64,000 nt of DNA from Galbula dea (taxonomy: Eukaryota; Chordata; Aves; Piciformes; Galbulidae): contig VWZX01007386.1 of assembly GCA_013399015.1 (NCBI GenBank), positions 575,342 to 639,341 of the forward strand, given 5' to 3'. Position numbers and translations under genes: made by a program. The first letter of the stretch is position 1, and the number at the start of each line of letters is the position of its first letter. The notes beneath the pieces were generated by a model that was given only the letters and a program-made list of their open reading frames with translations, ran no database searches and was not told the origin of the DNA. Below are positions 1-9,900 of the stretch, in pieces.

Positions 1-2449
1 TAGTGCTATAGATTTCCTTTAGGAAACTCAAACTGGAATGGGACAGAGCCAGATAAACAGATCAGTTCTGCAGCCAGGCTGCAGCATAACCTTTGAATTC
101 AGTCAGAAATGAGCCTACTAGCTGAGAGCTGTAGTATCCCTTCTGAAAGTCTGCTAGCTGATGAAAATCTTGATGCTTCTGGAAACAATTAGGTACCAAC
201 AGGTATGTTTCCAAACCACTTTCCAGAAGTGGAACAGAAATCAAGTTGTCATTGGTTTGAAGCTGTTCATAAAACAAAAATATCAAAAACCAAACCACCA
301 AAAAGAAGAAGAAAAAACCACATTAAACTGAAAGCAAAAATGTGCATGTGCAAATGAAGGCTTTAGTTCCTGTATAAACAAAGCCCACCCCACTTCTGAA
401 AGTTCCTTCTACTTCCCTGAGCAGCTGCATATAAAGGTGCCTTTTTCCTCTAGGAGCTGCAAACAATTTCATGCTCCCTCTATGCCTCCTTTTTATTTAA
501 CTATATAAAAATAACATTTTATCAGCAGTTGAGTGTCAAGAAGTGGCTTGGAGCTTGCAGAAAGGATCCGTGCAGTCCCTTGAGAGTAGCAAGTTCTGTA
601 GAACAAGCCATTCTCAAGTATCCCTGGCCAGCAGCTGCTCAAATCCACAGATCTTCTTAGCATCTTTATTTCTCCAACTCTTCCCCACCACAGCTCCAGT
701 CCTTCCTCTGGCCTCAGCCAGCACTCCTTTTTCCAGAGACATACTGAAGCCATGGAGCCAGCTGCATGACTAGTAAGGAACAGCACAAAACCAGAAATCC
801 CTTCTAAGCTCCAGCAGTGCTGGATAAGCACATCAGTCAGTATCATGACCAAAATGATCAGCAGCAAAACAGTCAAAAATATCAACAATGCCAAGTGGTG
901 CACTGCAATTCTCTGTAGTTAAAACCATGAGGGGGGTGCCTCCTACAACTGCCACTAACACATACCTGTGTAAAAGGAGGGGGAAGAGCACTATGCTGAG
1001 TGACATTTAGAAGTCATTCCTTGCAGCCACAGAAGCCACAGATTTTTTAATAGATCCATAAATAAAACAACTCAAATCCAAATCTTAAACACACAAAATT
1101 ATCAGTGTAAAACTCAATGTCATGATTTACAAATTCAGCTGTTTAGGTACAAAACCTATTTCTCCCAGATTCTGGAGAAAATGCTAGTATATATAGAATG
1201 TTTAGGGGTTTGAGATGTACTGACAGGGTGTAGTGTCACACAACTAGCCATTTTGACAACTGAAATGCTGTGTGCATGCACAACTGCTCACATGTGAGTG
1301 TGAAGACATACTTTGTGTAAAAGCTAATTCATATATAGGTGGATATACACATAAAGAAGTAATTACACACACACACTGGTCAAAATGGGACTGAAAAACA
1401 CTGATATGGAATCAGGTCAGTCCTAGTATACTGGTTTGTTCTATTTTGCAACACAGCTTACACCAGCCCACTTGAACTGTACCTGTGAATCCAAATTCTG
1501 CAGAACGAGGACACTACCAGTACAAACTCACAGGTGACCTCCAGACACCTGCCAAGCTGTGTACCACAGTTTTAGCAGCAGTAAGGATACTCTGATTATT
1601 TTATTTTTACAGTCTCCATGTCCAACAGTTTTTCACATCAGTTACCCACCAGTTCAGAGATTTCAGAACAGGCCATGTCTTATCCTGCAGCTCCCTTGTG
1701 TTCCTTCCATCCTAGCAGCATTTGCAGAAAACCTTTGCAGGCATGTTTTCCTTCTGTGCTTCAGGGTATGTCTATGTGCCCATTTTACAAACAGCCTCTA
1801 CAGTAGTCTTTCCTGGACTTCAGGCTGGCCCATATGCTATGTATGCATAACACAGCCTCCAGCTTCTCAAGGAGGACTTACTTAGCTTTGACCTTCCTGA
1901 CTGCTGTATGGGACACACAACTGTCTTAGACCACAAGCATGTTGAGCCTCTATAGACCTATGCAATACTCTATAAGTCACAACACTGCAGCTGCAAGTGA
2001 AATAAAGTCTCTTAAGGATCCCATCTCCCATCTCATTTCCCTTGACACAACCACATATACATACATTGCATGACTAAGCAGCTTCTCATCATGTGACCTG
2101 ATGTTGTATGTTCTTTCCTCAGACTCACAAACAAGCACCTCTCACACGGAGGTGGAGAAAACCCTTGGCCACATGGTAGATGGCATCCGATTCCAGGACC
2201 TTAGGATGCAGAACTACCTATCTCGACCACTGCTCACTTTCTGTCCATGCCCACAGGGCACTAGGAGGAGGAGGTGACTGAGAAGGGCAACATGGACCAA
2301 AGGAATTACTCTGGCCAGCTGCCTATAATCCACACACCCTGGTGTAGTCACATCCTTGTCCACCTCCTTGTTCCTTAGGCACATTTTCCTTAGGCTCGGA
2401 CCAGAAGCTGCATCCTAGATCACCCCCAGGCCACATACGGTGACACTGC
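1..2449. other. non-coding flank, probably including the 3' UTR of the minus-strand zinc-finger gene
   Basis: I see no exon here with domain content or paired splice sites. Open frames are short and unrelated to known families. On the minus strand, AATAAA signals (TTTATT on plus) lie at 1600-1605 and 665-670. The first would give the zinc-finger gene ending at 2450 a 3' UTR of about 850 nt. A short CA run sits near 1366-1376. Transcript extent is inference. Confidence 0.4.
1600..1605 (-). terminator. candidate poly(A) signal of the minus-strand zinc-finger gene
   Basis: AATAAA on the minus strand, about 845 nt downstream of the stop codon at 2450-2452, and the first canonical hexamer I find on that strand after the stop. 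Position is seen; use is inferred. Confidence 0.35.
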
Positions 2450-3433
2450 CTACCATACATGCATCCGTTGGTGTGAGACTAAGTAGGAGTTGCGGCTAAA
2501 GCTCTTCCCACAGTGGGAGCATGTGAAAGGTTTCTCCCCAGTGTGGGTACGACGATGACGGATGAGGGTGGAGTTGTCAGTGAAGCAGGTCCCACACTCG
2601 GCACACTTGTAGGGCTTCTCCCCAGTGTGCGTGCGACAGTGCTGGACAAGGTGCGAGCGCTGGCTGAAACTCTTGCCACAGTCAGGGCACAAGTATGGCT
2701 TCTCACCTGTGTGGACACGCCGGTGAATGACCAGCTTAGAGCTCTCACTGAAGCATTTGTTGCAGTCAGCACACTTGTAGGGCTTCTCGCCCGTGTGGAG
2801 CCGCTGGTGGGCAATAAGGTTGGAGCTGTCGCTGAAGCGCTTCCCGCACTGGGGGCATTTGTAGGGCTTCTCACCCGTGTGAAAGTTGGCATGGCGGAGC
2901 AGGCCTGAGTTCTGGTAGAAGTTCCTCCCACACTTGGCACAGACATAAGGTCTCTCGCCAGTGTGGTTGCGCTGGTGCTGCACCAGGTGGGTGCTCTGGC
3001 TGAAGCTCTTCCCGCAGTCCTTGCATTGGTATGGCCGCTCACCTGTGTGGACACGCTGGTGCTGGATGAGGTGGGAGCGGCGGCTGAAGCTCTTACCGCA
3101 GTCGACACACACGTACGGCTTCTCCCCAGTGTGGATCCTCTGGTGGCGGATCAGGTCAGAGCTGCGGTTGAAGCTCTGCCCACACTCGATGCAGATGTAG
3201 GGCTTCTCTCCCATGAATGCTCGCTGGTGCACCACAGTTTCTTTACGCTTCCGGAGGCTGCAGTGAGAAGTCTTCTCTAGCCCCTTCTCTGGGGAAAGGT
3301 TTGGCCTCAGGTGGGACACTTCCTGGTCACAGCCCAGAGAAGAAGCTTCCCTCATGAAAAAGTCCGAAATGGCCCCACTGGGTTCAGCTGCCTCCAGCCC
3401 ATTTCTCTGGAGATCCCCCTCATTTTCACTCAT
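2450..3433 (-). CDS. C2H2 zinc-finger protein with nine tandem fingers
   Basis: The predicted protein is 327 residues if translation starts at the ATG at 3433-3431, which has A at -3 and lies 11 nt inside an exon whose acceptor (CAG) precedes 3444. Residues 1-58 are acidic and finger-free. Residues 59-79 look like a decayed finger: HQRAF then a normal MGEKPY linker, but no zinc-binding cysteines. Nine canonical 28-residue units follow, with first cysteines at 81, 109, 137, 165, 193, 221, 249, 277 and 305. All have C-X2-C and H-X3-H and TGEKPY-type linkers, and the protein ends two residues after the last finger. No KRAB, SCAN or BTB domain is visible. The family binds DNA in the nucleus, usually as transcription regulators; the target is unknown. 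The frame stays open 68 more codons upstream (to 3637) through the acceptor into GC-rich promoter DNA, so a longer start cannot be excluded. I cannot assign orthology. Confidence 0.88.
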   Translation of the reverse strand: MSENEGDLQRNGLEAAEPSGAISDFFMREASSLGCDQEVSHLRPNLSPEKGLEKTSHCSLRKRKETVVHQRAFMGEKPYICIECGQSFNRSSDLIRHQRIHTGEKPYVCVDCGKSFSRRSHLIQHQRVHTGERPYQCKDCGKSFSQSTHLVQHQRNHTGERPYVCAKCGRNFYQNSGLLRHANFHTGEKPYKCPQCGKRFSDSSNLIAHQRLHTGEKPYKCADCNKCFSESSKLVIHRRVHTGEKPYLCPDCGKSFSQRSHLVQHCRTHTGEKPYKCAECGTCFTDNSTLIRHRRTHTGEKPFTCSHCGKSFSRNSYLVSHQRMHVW

Positions 3434-3444
3434 GCTCCCATCAC
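3434..3444 (-). other. 5' end of the zinc-finger exon with splice acceptor
   Basis: On the minus strand, CCGGCAG precedes GTGATGGGAGC and then ATG. The acceptor leaves a frame that needs one extra base from the previous exon (G|GT GAT), the same phase as the finger exon of the plus-strand zinc-finger gene. Candidate upstream donors on the minus strand are GCAG|GTGGGT near 3654-3657 and GGAG|GTGAGG near 4035. I cannot choose between them. Confidence 0.5.
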
Positions 3445-3499
3445 CTGCCGGGACAGAAGGAAACTTCAGACAGAACCAACACGTTTGGTCATAGCCCAC

Positions 3500-4650
3500 A
3501 CCCCCACTTCTCCACCCAGCTTGGCCACTGCAGCTGCTCCACACGGTCCCGGGGGCCAGGTGCCATATCCTCCTGCCCAGTCCATCCCGGCTCTGCCGCT
3601 TCCATGGGAGAGGCAAAAGCGTCGATACCGGCTCCATCCTCCCTCGCTGTCACCCACCTGCACGGCCACCCGTCCGATATGGGCGCTGGGGAGCGGTCCG
3701 CACCTCGCGCCTGCCCCTACCGCCGGCGGCAGCTCCCTCTCACTGCCCGCCCGAGGGGGCTGGGCCGGGCCAAGGGAGGCCGAATCACCGGGCAAGGGGA
3801 AAGGAGCTGCCGGCACCTGCGAGAGGAGGTAGAAGGGTGAGGCTGACAGGCAGCGGGGCCTGGCGGCGGCGCCCGCCCGCCCCTCCCGAGCTCTGCCGCC
3901 CTTCCCCACGGGCAGCACCAGCGGCAACGCTGCTAGAAAACCGGCTCCCGCCCTGGGCGCGCCCCCCCCAGCCTGGTCCCCGGTTACTCAGCATGTCTCC
4001 GCCCGGGGCCGGCGACCCGCCGTGCCCGCCTCACCTCCGCCAGGCAGTACGGCCCCGGCCCGACCCGGGCGAGGCAAACAGGGCGGCGAGTACAGCCCCG
4101 GGTGGGCGCAGCGCGACCGCCGGCCGCGGGGAGGGGAAGTTTCCCCGCCTACAGCCCGCCCCAACAGCACTTCCTGCCGCTCCCGGACGGCAGCCGGTAG
4201 GCCTTTAGGGCTGGAACCGTGCTCTCCACCGCGGTGGTGCGGGGAGGTTTACCCCTGGCTAGGCGCGGGGCCATAGGAGGCCCCGCAGGCGAGACCCAGC
4301 CCGGCGGGTGGGCTGGGCTTGGCCGCCAGCAGAGCTCCTCCCAGCCCGCGGTGTGTGCCGTCGGCTGCTCCCGAGCCGGGTGGCACCTCGAAGCTTCTCC
4401 CGATTCCCCGGGGACCGCCGAGGCGTCTCCCATCGCCTGCTTCTCCCTGCCGCTCGGTTCTGCCAGCAGCCGGGGCACTATCCCTGCCTGCCTTCGGGGC
4501 ATGGGCTCTGTCCCGGGTCTCAGCCCTATTCTGGGAGTTGGAAGGAACGCGGAGAGGCTGGAGCAGGTCTCTGGCCAGGCGCCATGCCGACACGGGTCAC
4601 GTAGCAGGACCTGGCATGGCTGGATGTAATCGTAGGGGTGCAGCCCTACT
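3500..4650. promoter_or_regulatory. CpG island 1, probable promoter of the minus-strand zinc-finger gene
   Basis: The composition changes sharply from the AT-rich surroundings to very GC-rich DNA with frequent CpG, for example 3700-3760 and 3960-4140. It lies immediately 5' of the minus-strand zinc-finger exon. Splice donors on that strand within it suggest a 5' UTR exon. Long open frames in both strands here are expected from the low stop-codon frequency in GC-rich DNA, and I do not call them genes. It may be bidirectional: on the plus strand, overlapping AATAAA signals at 4994-5003 could end a short divergent transcript. Confidence 0.75.
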
Positions 4651-5936
4651 CGCTGGAAGCACAGCATCTGCACTTAGTTGGGGACCACGGGACCGCAGGA
4701 AGCAAAAAAGAGCGAGGTTTTGTTAGCCTCCTTAGCTGACCCTCCTGCTGTCCTACCCTGCCCGTGCCACGGGTACTGCTAAATGCCTCAGTTGATTGCT
4801 TATCTAAACTGTCAGCAGATCTTAATGCAGCTGAGCACCGTTAACTGCTGTACTGATAGCTCTGTAAGAAGATCTGTGTGTTCAAATGTATTTGCATATG
4901 ACTACTGGAGTGTGTGTGGGCACTTGGATTTATGGGCTTCTGTCTTTATTTTAGAACCTGGGACTGAATGAACTTGACTCTGCCTTCTTGTTGAATAAAT
5001 AAAGAGAAGGAATGGGTGGTGAAAGTCAGGCTTCATATGGTATCCCTAAATACCTGTTTGTTGCAGGAGCTCCCTCTCTTCTGTATTTTGGTCTCAATTC
5101 AGCCAGAAGAAATTGATAAACTAGGATAGGAATGAGCAAACTTTGAGAAACATTATGTGCAGAAGCAAGACTTCTTAGGACTTCAGACATGAAGTGGGGA
5201 TGCATCTGCAGGATTAATGCTAACAGCACAAAGCCATTTTTATAGTATATATACATATATGTCACAAAACATCTTTTTGAGTAGTTTCAAATAATTCTTT
5301 CGATCGTTTTCTTTAAGCATGAAAGAGGCCCTTTTGCTTATTCTGACTCTATATTTATTGACTTCTTTATTGGGATGTTGGCAAAGGAGTAGTTTTCTGG
5401 TCTTCATATTCCTTTTACTCTTGTAGCTTATAAACTAAATTATACCCGGGTCTCAGGACAGATGGGGTAAGTGTGGGATGCTAGTGCATCCCTGCAGAGA
5501 AGCTGAGGGATTCTAAAAGCTTCAGATCCCCAGGTCCCACCGAGATTACCTGGGACAAGGGATGGCTTCTAGAAACTTCTGAAGTGCCTGACTTAATGCT
5601 TTTAACGCAGGGGAAATCTCACATGGATTTTCAGAATTTATCAGTGTTTTCAGAACCCTCTGGCTTGTCAGGTGGAACGTTTCACTATTATCTCATGGCT
5701 TCAGTGTTTTTTTTCCTGCCAGGCTTGGTAAGACTGAGAGCAGTGTCTGCCTTCGATTTGACTAACGCAGTTCCCTACATCGCCAGATGGTGGCAGATGT
5801 GGAGGATATTAAATCGGTCACAACCTGTTTTGGGATGGAACTGAATTGTTTCTTTCGGGTGTTAAAAGATGCCCTCTTCTGAAATTGTTACGTTTTCACA
5901 CCTCTGAAGCTATTGAAATAGCTTCCACTTCACATG
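4651..5936. other. spacer between the two CpG islands
   Basis: No exon, RNA gene or repeat family is recognisable. Composition returns to AT-rich. The only notable signal is the overlapping AATAAATAAA at 4994-5003 on the plus strand, a possible poly(A) site for a short divergent transcript from CpG island 1. Confidence 0.4.
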
Positions 5937-6330
5937 GAAAAATGGGGCGGGGGATCGGCAGCCCTGGCTCGGGAGCTGTAAGCCTCTGGAGAAGCGGCCC
6001 CGAGGATGCCGGGGAGCGACCCTGGTAGCCAGGACCCACAGCCCCACGCCTCCCCTCCTCTTTCGACCCATAGAGGCTGTGGGCCGCATCACTTCTCCAG
6101 GGCCAGTTGCTGCCGGCTCCTAGCCACGTAGCGCCAGCAGCAAGCCGGTGAGTTGCAAAACGCGAACCCCTGCGGCGAGCAAGCTAACAGCAACGTACGG
6201 ACCTATCATAGCTGCAGGGACTCTCATGAGACTGGGCTAGGCTGAGGTGGTGCCCAGAGGATTTCGGGAAGGGGTGGAGCGGCTTTGGAGGGAAGGGTGC
6301 AGGGAGTGGTGTAACGGGTGGGAAGAAGCA
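5937..6330. promoter_or_regulatory. CpG island 2, probable promoter of the plus-strand zinc-finger gene
   Basis: A compact GC- and CpG-rich segment with a strong plus-strand splice donor (AAGCCG|GTGAGT, exon ending at 6147). The next plus-strand exon starts at 6927 with an ATG, so 5' UTR exon 1 most likely lies between about 5940 and 6147. The transcription start is not determined. Confidence 0.6.
5940..6147 (+). other. probable non-coding exon 1 of the plus-strand zinc-finger gene
   Basis: The right boundary is set by the consensus donor GTGAGT at 6148. The left boundary is arbitrary and placed at the start of the CpG-rich segment. If spliced to 6927, the ATG is the first codon of exon 2 and its Kozak context becomes CCG-ATG-G. 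Confidence 0.4.
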
Positions 6331-6447
6331 CGAGGTAAGGAGCTTGGGAGGTTTGGGATCTGGTTGCTGGGAACCTCTGCAGCTTTCAGGAAGGGCTTGG
6401 TAGTGTTACAGAGGAGGTTACGGTTAGGTATGATATTGGTGGAGGTT

Positions 6448-6545
6448 TTGTTTGGTTTGTTTTCGGTTTTTTGTTTGCTTTCGGTTTTTTGTTTGCTTTG
6501 TGGGGTTTTTTGTTTGTTAGTTTGGGAATTTTTTGTTTGTTGGTT
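6448..6545. repeat. T/G-rich low-complexity tract with an imperfect tandem repeat
   Basis: The plus strand repeats a unit close to GTTTTCGGTTTTTTGTTTGC about twice and then degenerates into TTTGTT runs. It abuts the CR1 fragment starting at 6561. Confidence 0.7.
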
Positions 6546-6560
6546 TCCTTTTTCTTGTGG

Positions 6561-6689
6561 AATTCGAGAAGCATTTGGATAATGCTTTTAAACACGTGGT
6601 GCGACTTTCGGGTTGTCCTGGGTGCAGACGAGTTAGACTTGATCGTGGTGGGTCCCTTCTAACTCGGGATAGTCTGTGGTTCTGTGATA
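6561..6689 (+). mobile_element. CR1 LINE 3'-end fragment
   Basis: The segment follows the typical avian CR1 terminus: an AAGCATTTGGATAATGCT-like stretch, a GGTGCGACTTTCGGG-like stretch, a GACTTGATCGTGGTGGGTCC stretch, then a final TCTGTGATA. It is a 5'-truncated copy in plus orientation, with no coding capacity. Confidence 0.8.
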
Positions 6690-6926
6690 CTTGTTTTTAA
6701 CCATACTGGTCTCTTGATTAAGCTCTCTAGCTTGCAAGTCACCAAACTTCAGGCCTTTCTAGCACACTTATTTCTTCATTTGAGGTTGGCGTTCAATAGT
6801 ACGTGCAGGTTTGCCTTTTTTAGGCAGCCTGTGGGTACTGCCCAAATGCACTGCATCTGTGTCTTCCCCCCCTCCCTTTTGCCCTCCCATCTGTGTGGAA
6901 AATGCTCCAGATCTCTTCTCTTCTAG

Positions 6927-6987
6927 ATGGAGTCAGGATACCCTCTTCTCAAGAAGTCTAGGAAGAGTGATTTTGCAGGAACTAGAG
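6927..6987 (+). CDS. coding exon 2 (start exon) of the plus-strand zinc-finger gene
   Basis: A pyrimidine-rich acceptor (TCTTCTCTTCTAG) is followed directly by ATG, and the exon ends AGAG|GTGAGA. It encodes 20 codons plus one base. That base completes a glycine with the first two bases of 8274. Evidence is splice signals and phase match only, since the peptide is too short for family recognition. Confidence 0.6.
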
Positions 6988-9900
6988 GTGAGATGTTGAC
7001 TCCACTAATTAAATTGTTTGAAGTTGCACCGTGTGGTGCTGGGGACATATTCTCAGCTGGCTGCTCTGTCCTGGGTTGCTGGGATGGGATGGGATGGTAG
7101 GCTGGGGCAAGGTGGTCAGTGGTATTTTGTGGGGGTTTTTAGCTGCTCTTTTGAAGTAAGATGATACAGTTCTCTTGGAATGAAGGAAAGACAGCACATT
7201 TCTATTATCAGGCTTTTTCATATGTGAGAAAGGTCTGAGGGAGTTGTACAGCTGCAGCTGAAATATGTGACTGCCCAGCAGTAGCCATGGTGGGATTGGA
7301 GGGTTATTTGGTTCCCATTTCAGTGTTAGAGACTCGGGGTCCCTGCATGGGTTTCTGGGACTTGTTAGCTGCTTAGCTCTAGAGTGAGAATGACTGCTTC
7401 TGTGAGAGGGAGTTTTCTTCATCCATCTAGGAGAAAGCTCGCTCTCTCAGGTGTAGTTCCATGATGTAAAAAGTGAGCCTTTCTCCCTCAGTAAGTGAGG
7501 TTTTTTGTTTATTGATGGTATTTAGATCCTGGCAATAGTGAGCATGTAAATAGAGTGTATTTTGTCTCTTCAAGGGCATGTTACTGAAGAATTTTATTCT
7601 TTGGTGTCACAGAAGTAGGACTGAAATTGCACTGCAGAGTTTTACCTTGAATGTAGAAAATCTGTTTTTTATTAGTGGCATCCTTGATGTGTTAAATGGA
7701 AGTATGTGTAGTGCAAGTAACTGAATATTTTAATGCTTGATCAGAGGTGTAAAAGAAAGAATTCAGTTTTTTTCAATAAATATTAACTAACAAAAATGAG
7801 AAATAAGCTAAATCTCCTTGTTGATTTTTGCCCAACAAAGGTTGTAGGGACTTTTTAACTTTGTGTGTGTGTTGAACCATCCCCATGGAGATGCACAGCT
7901 TTCAAACAGAATTTTAATACTAATTCAGCAGGGTGGAAGGCTTTAGAGCAAAGTCTGCAGGAACAGAGAGCTAGAAGTAGATATTTGTGACAGGTAAGAT
8001 TTTCCTTTTCCTGCCATATTTTTGGCAATCATTGCTGTTCCCTGAAGGGAGGAAGAACAAGGAAAAGTATAGAGGGAGAAGAGGTGAGATTCTTACCTCT
8101 CCTTTCCTGTGCCATTTTTTCTTTTCTTGTTGCAATCTTCTTCATTTTCCTTCCTGGGGAAGGGGAATCTGGTGCAAGTTGATGCTAGGCCTGAGAAATT
8201 CAGTTACTTTACAAGGAGCAGCTTATCTGTCTTAAGGAAGGAGGAGTGTCAGATTGTTCTCTTCCTCCATCAGGGGACTGCATTTTGAGTGACACTGAGG
8301 AAGAGAGAGACATCCCTGAAGACCTTAAGCAAGATGCACTGCCTCAGCTACCTGAAGCTGACAGGGAGGCAGCCTGCAATAAACCCACTCAAAAGAAAAG
8401 AAGATCCAAGAAATTGACCCTCATCACTGATGGCCAGAAATCACACACAGAAGAGAAACCCTACAAGTGTACAGAATGTGGGATGTGCTTCAAGGGGCAC
8501 ACCAGCCTTCTGAACCACCTGCAAACCCACACCAGAGAAAAAAAATTTGAGTGTGTAGCATGTGGGAAGAGCTTTACAAGGAAGGCTAATCTGGTGCTGC
8601 ACCAGAGAACTCATACAAAGGAAAGGCCCTATAAGTGCAAGGAATATAAGAAAACCTTTAGCAGTACCTCAAACCTTACATCTCATGGCAAAAGCCATGT
8701 GAAAAAGAAAGCCTTTTCCTGCAGCACATGTGGGAAGAGCTTCAGTGGAAGAGCAGCTCTCTTCCAGCATCAGAGAGACCATGTGAATGAGAAGCCCTAT
8801 AAGTGTGCAGAGTGTGGAACTAGCTTCTGTCTGTACTCAAATTTCACCAAACATCAATGGATTCATTTGAGAGAGGAGCCCAGTGAACATACAGCAGGTA
8901 ACTGAATTAAAAGGTTTGTTTAGGCTTGAGGAGATTGAGGGGAGACCTCATAGTGGTCTTCAGCATCCTCACAAGGGGTAGCAGAGGGGCAGGGACTGAT
9001 CTTCTCACTCTAGAGGACAGTGATAGGAGGAGGTGAAATGGCATGAAGTTGAGTCAGGGGAGGTTCAGGCTAGAGATTAGAAAAAAGTTTTTCACCCATG
9101 GGGTGGTTGGGCTCTGGAACAGCCTCCCCAGAAGGATAGTCTCAGCCCCAAGCCTGGCAGAGTTCAAGAAGTGTTTGGACAATGCTGTCAGGCACATGGT
9201 GTGATTCTTGGGGTGTCCTGCATGGGTCAAGGAGCTGGACTCGATGGTCCTAGTGGCTCCCTTCCAGCTTGGTAGATACTGTGGTACTATTAAAATCTGT
9301 TGAGTTTTATTTTGAGCTGTATGGACTCAGCAGGGGTTGTACCAGATACTGTGGTCTCCATTTGTTCCTAAACACTTCTCCCTCTGTGCTGTGGATATGA
9401 GTAGGTGGGTTTTTTTGTTTGATTCTTTTCTCTTACTATATAATATGTTTAACTCTGTCATTTGAAGAAATGCCTTGAAAATGCCAAAGCTGAAATCCAG
9501 ACTTTGCCATAAGGGCTGCCTGGGACCTTTAGGCTCTCCAAAGTTCTCAAATCCCACTAATTCCTGATCCATAGTGTTACCTGGGAGAACCTATCATCTT
9601 AACAAGGGAAATAATAGTGAAGTTATAACGAAATGGCAAACCTGAATTCCTAAGGTAGGGCTTGAGACCACTCAGTCCCTAGATACAGAGAGGTGGCTTA
9701 GTAGCTCTGCTGATGAGCCCTAAGGATTGGACTTTGCACTCCTAATGTTTTGCTGATGTGTGGGAGGTTTTTTGCCTTTTTTTGTTGTTTTGTGTTGTGG
9801 GTTTGGTTTTTGGTTTGGTTTTATTTTTTACCTTGAGAACTTTAATAGTTTTTCTAGCTGTAAGAGTTTAGAATTCGTAAGAAAAAGAATAGAGTCTCAT

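Noticed and set aside
2479..3108. 209-codon frame antisense or offset to the zinc-finger array
   Set aside because: It is a repetitive shadow of the 84-base finger period in another frame.
3311..3832. 173-codon plus-strand frame across the zinc-finger 5' end
   Set aside because: Lies opposite a supported exon and promoter; proline/arginine-rich composition from GC content, no family resemblance.
4149..4673. 174-codon minus-strand open frame in CpG island 1, with overlapping frames on both strands
   Set aside because: GC-rich DNA has few stop codons; no domain, no conserved motif, and several frames are open at once.
7081..7096. GGGAT tandem as a regulatory or CRISPR-like repeat
   Set aside because: Three short units without spacers; simple sequence.
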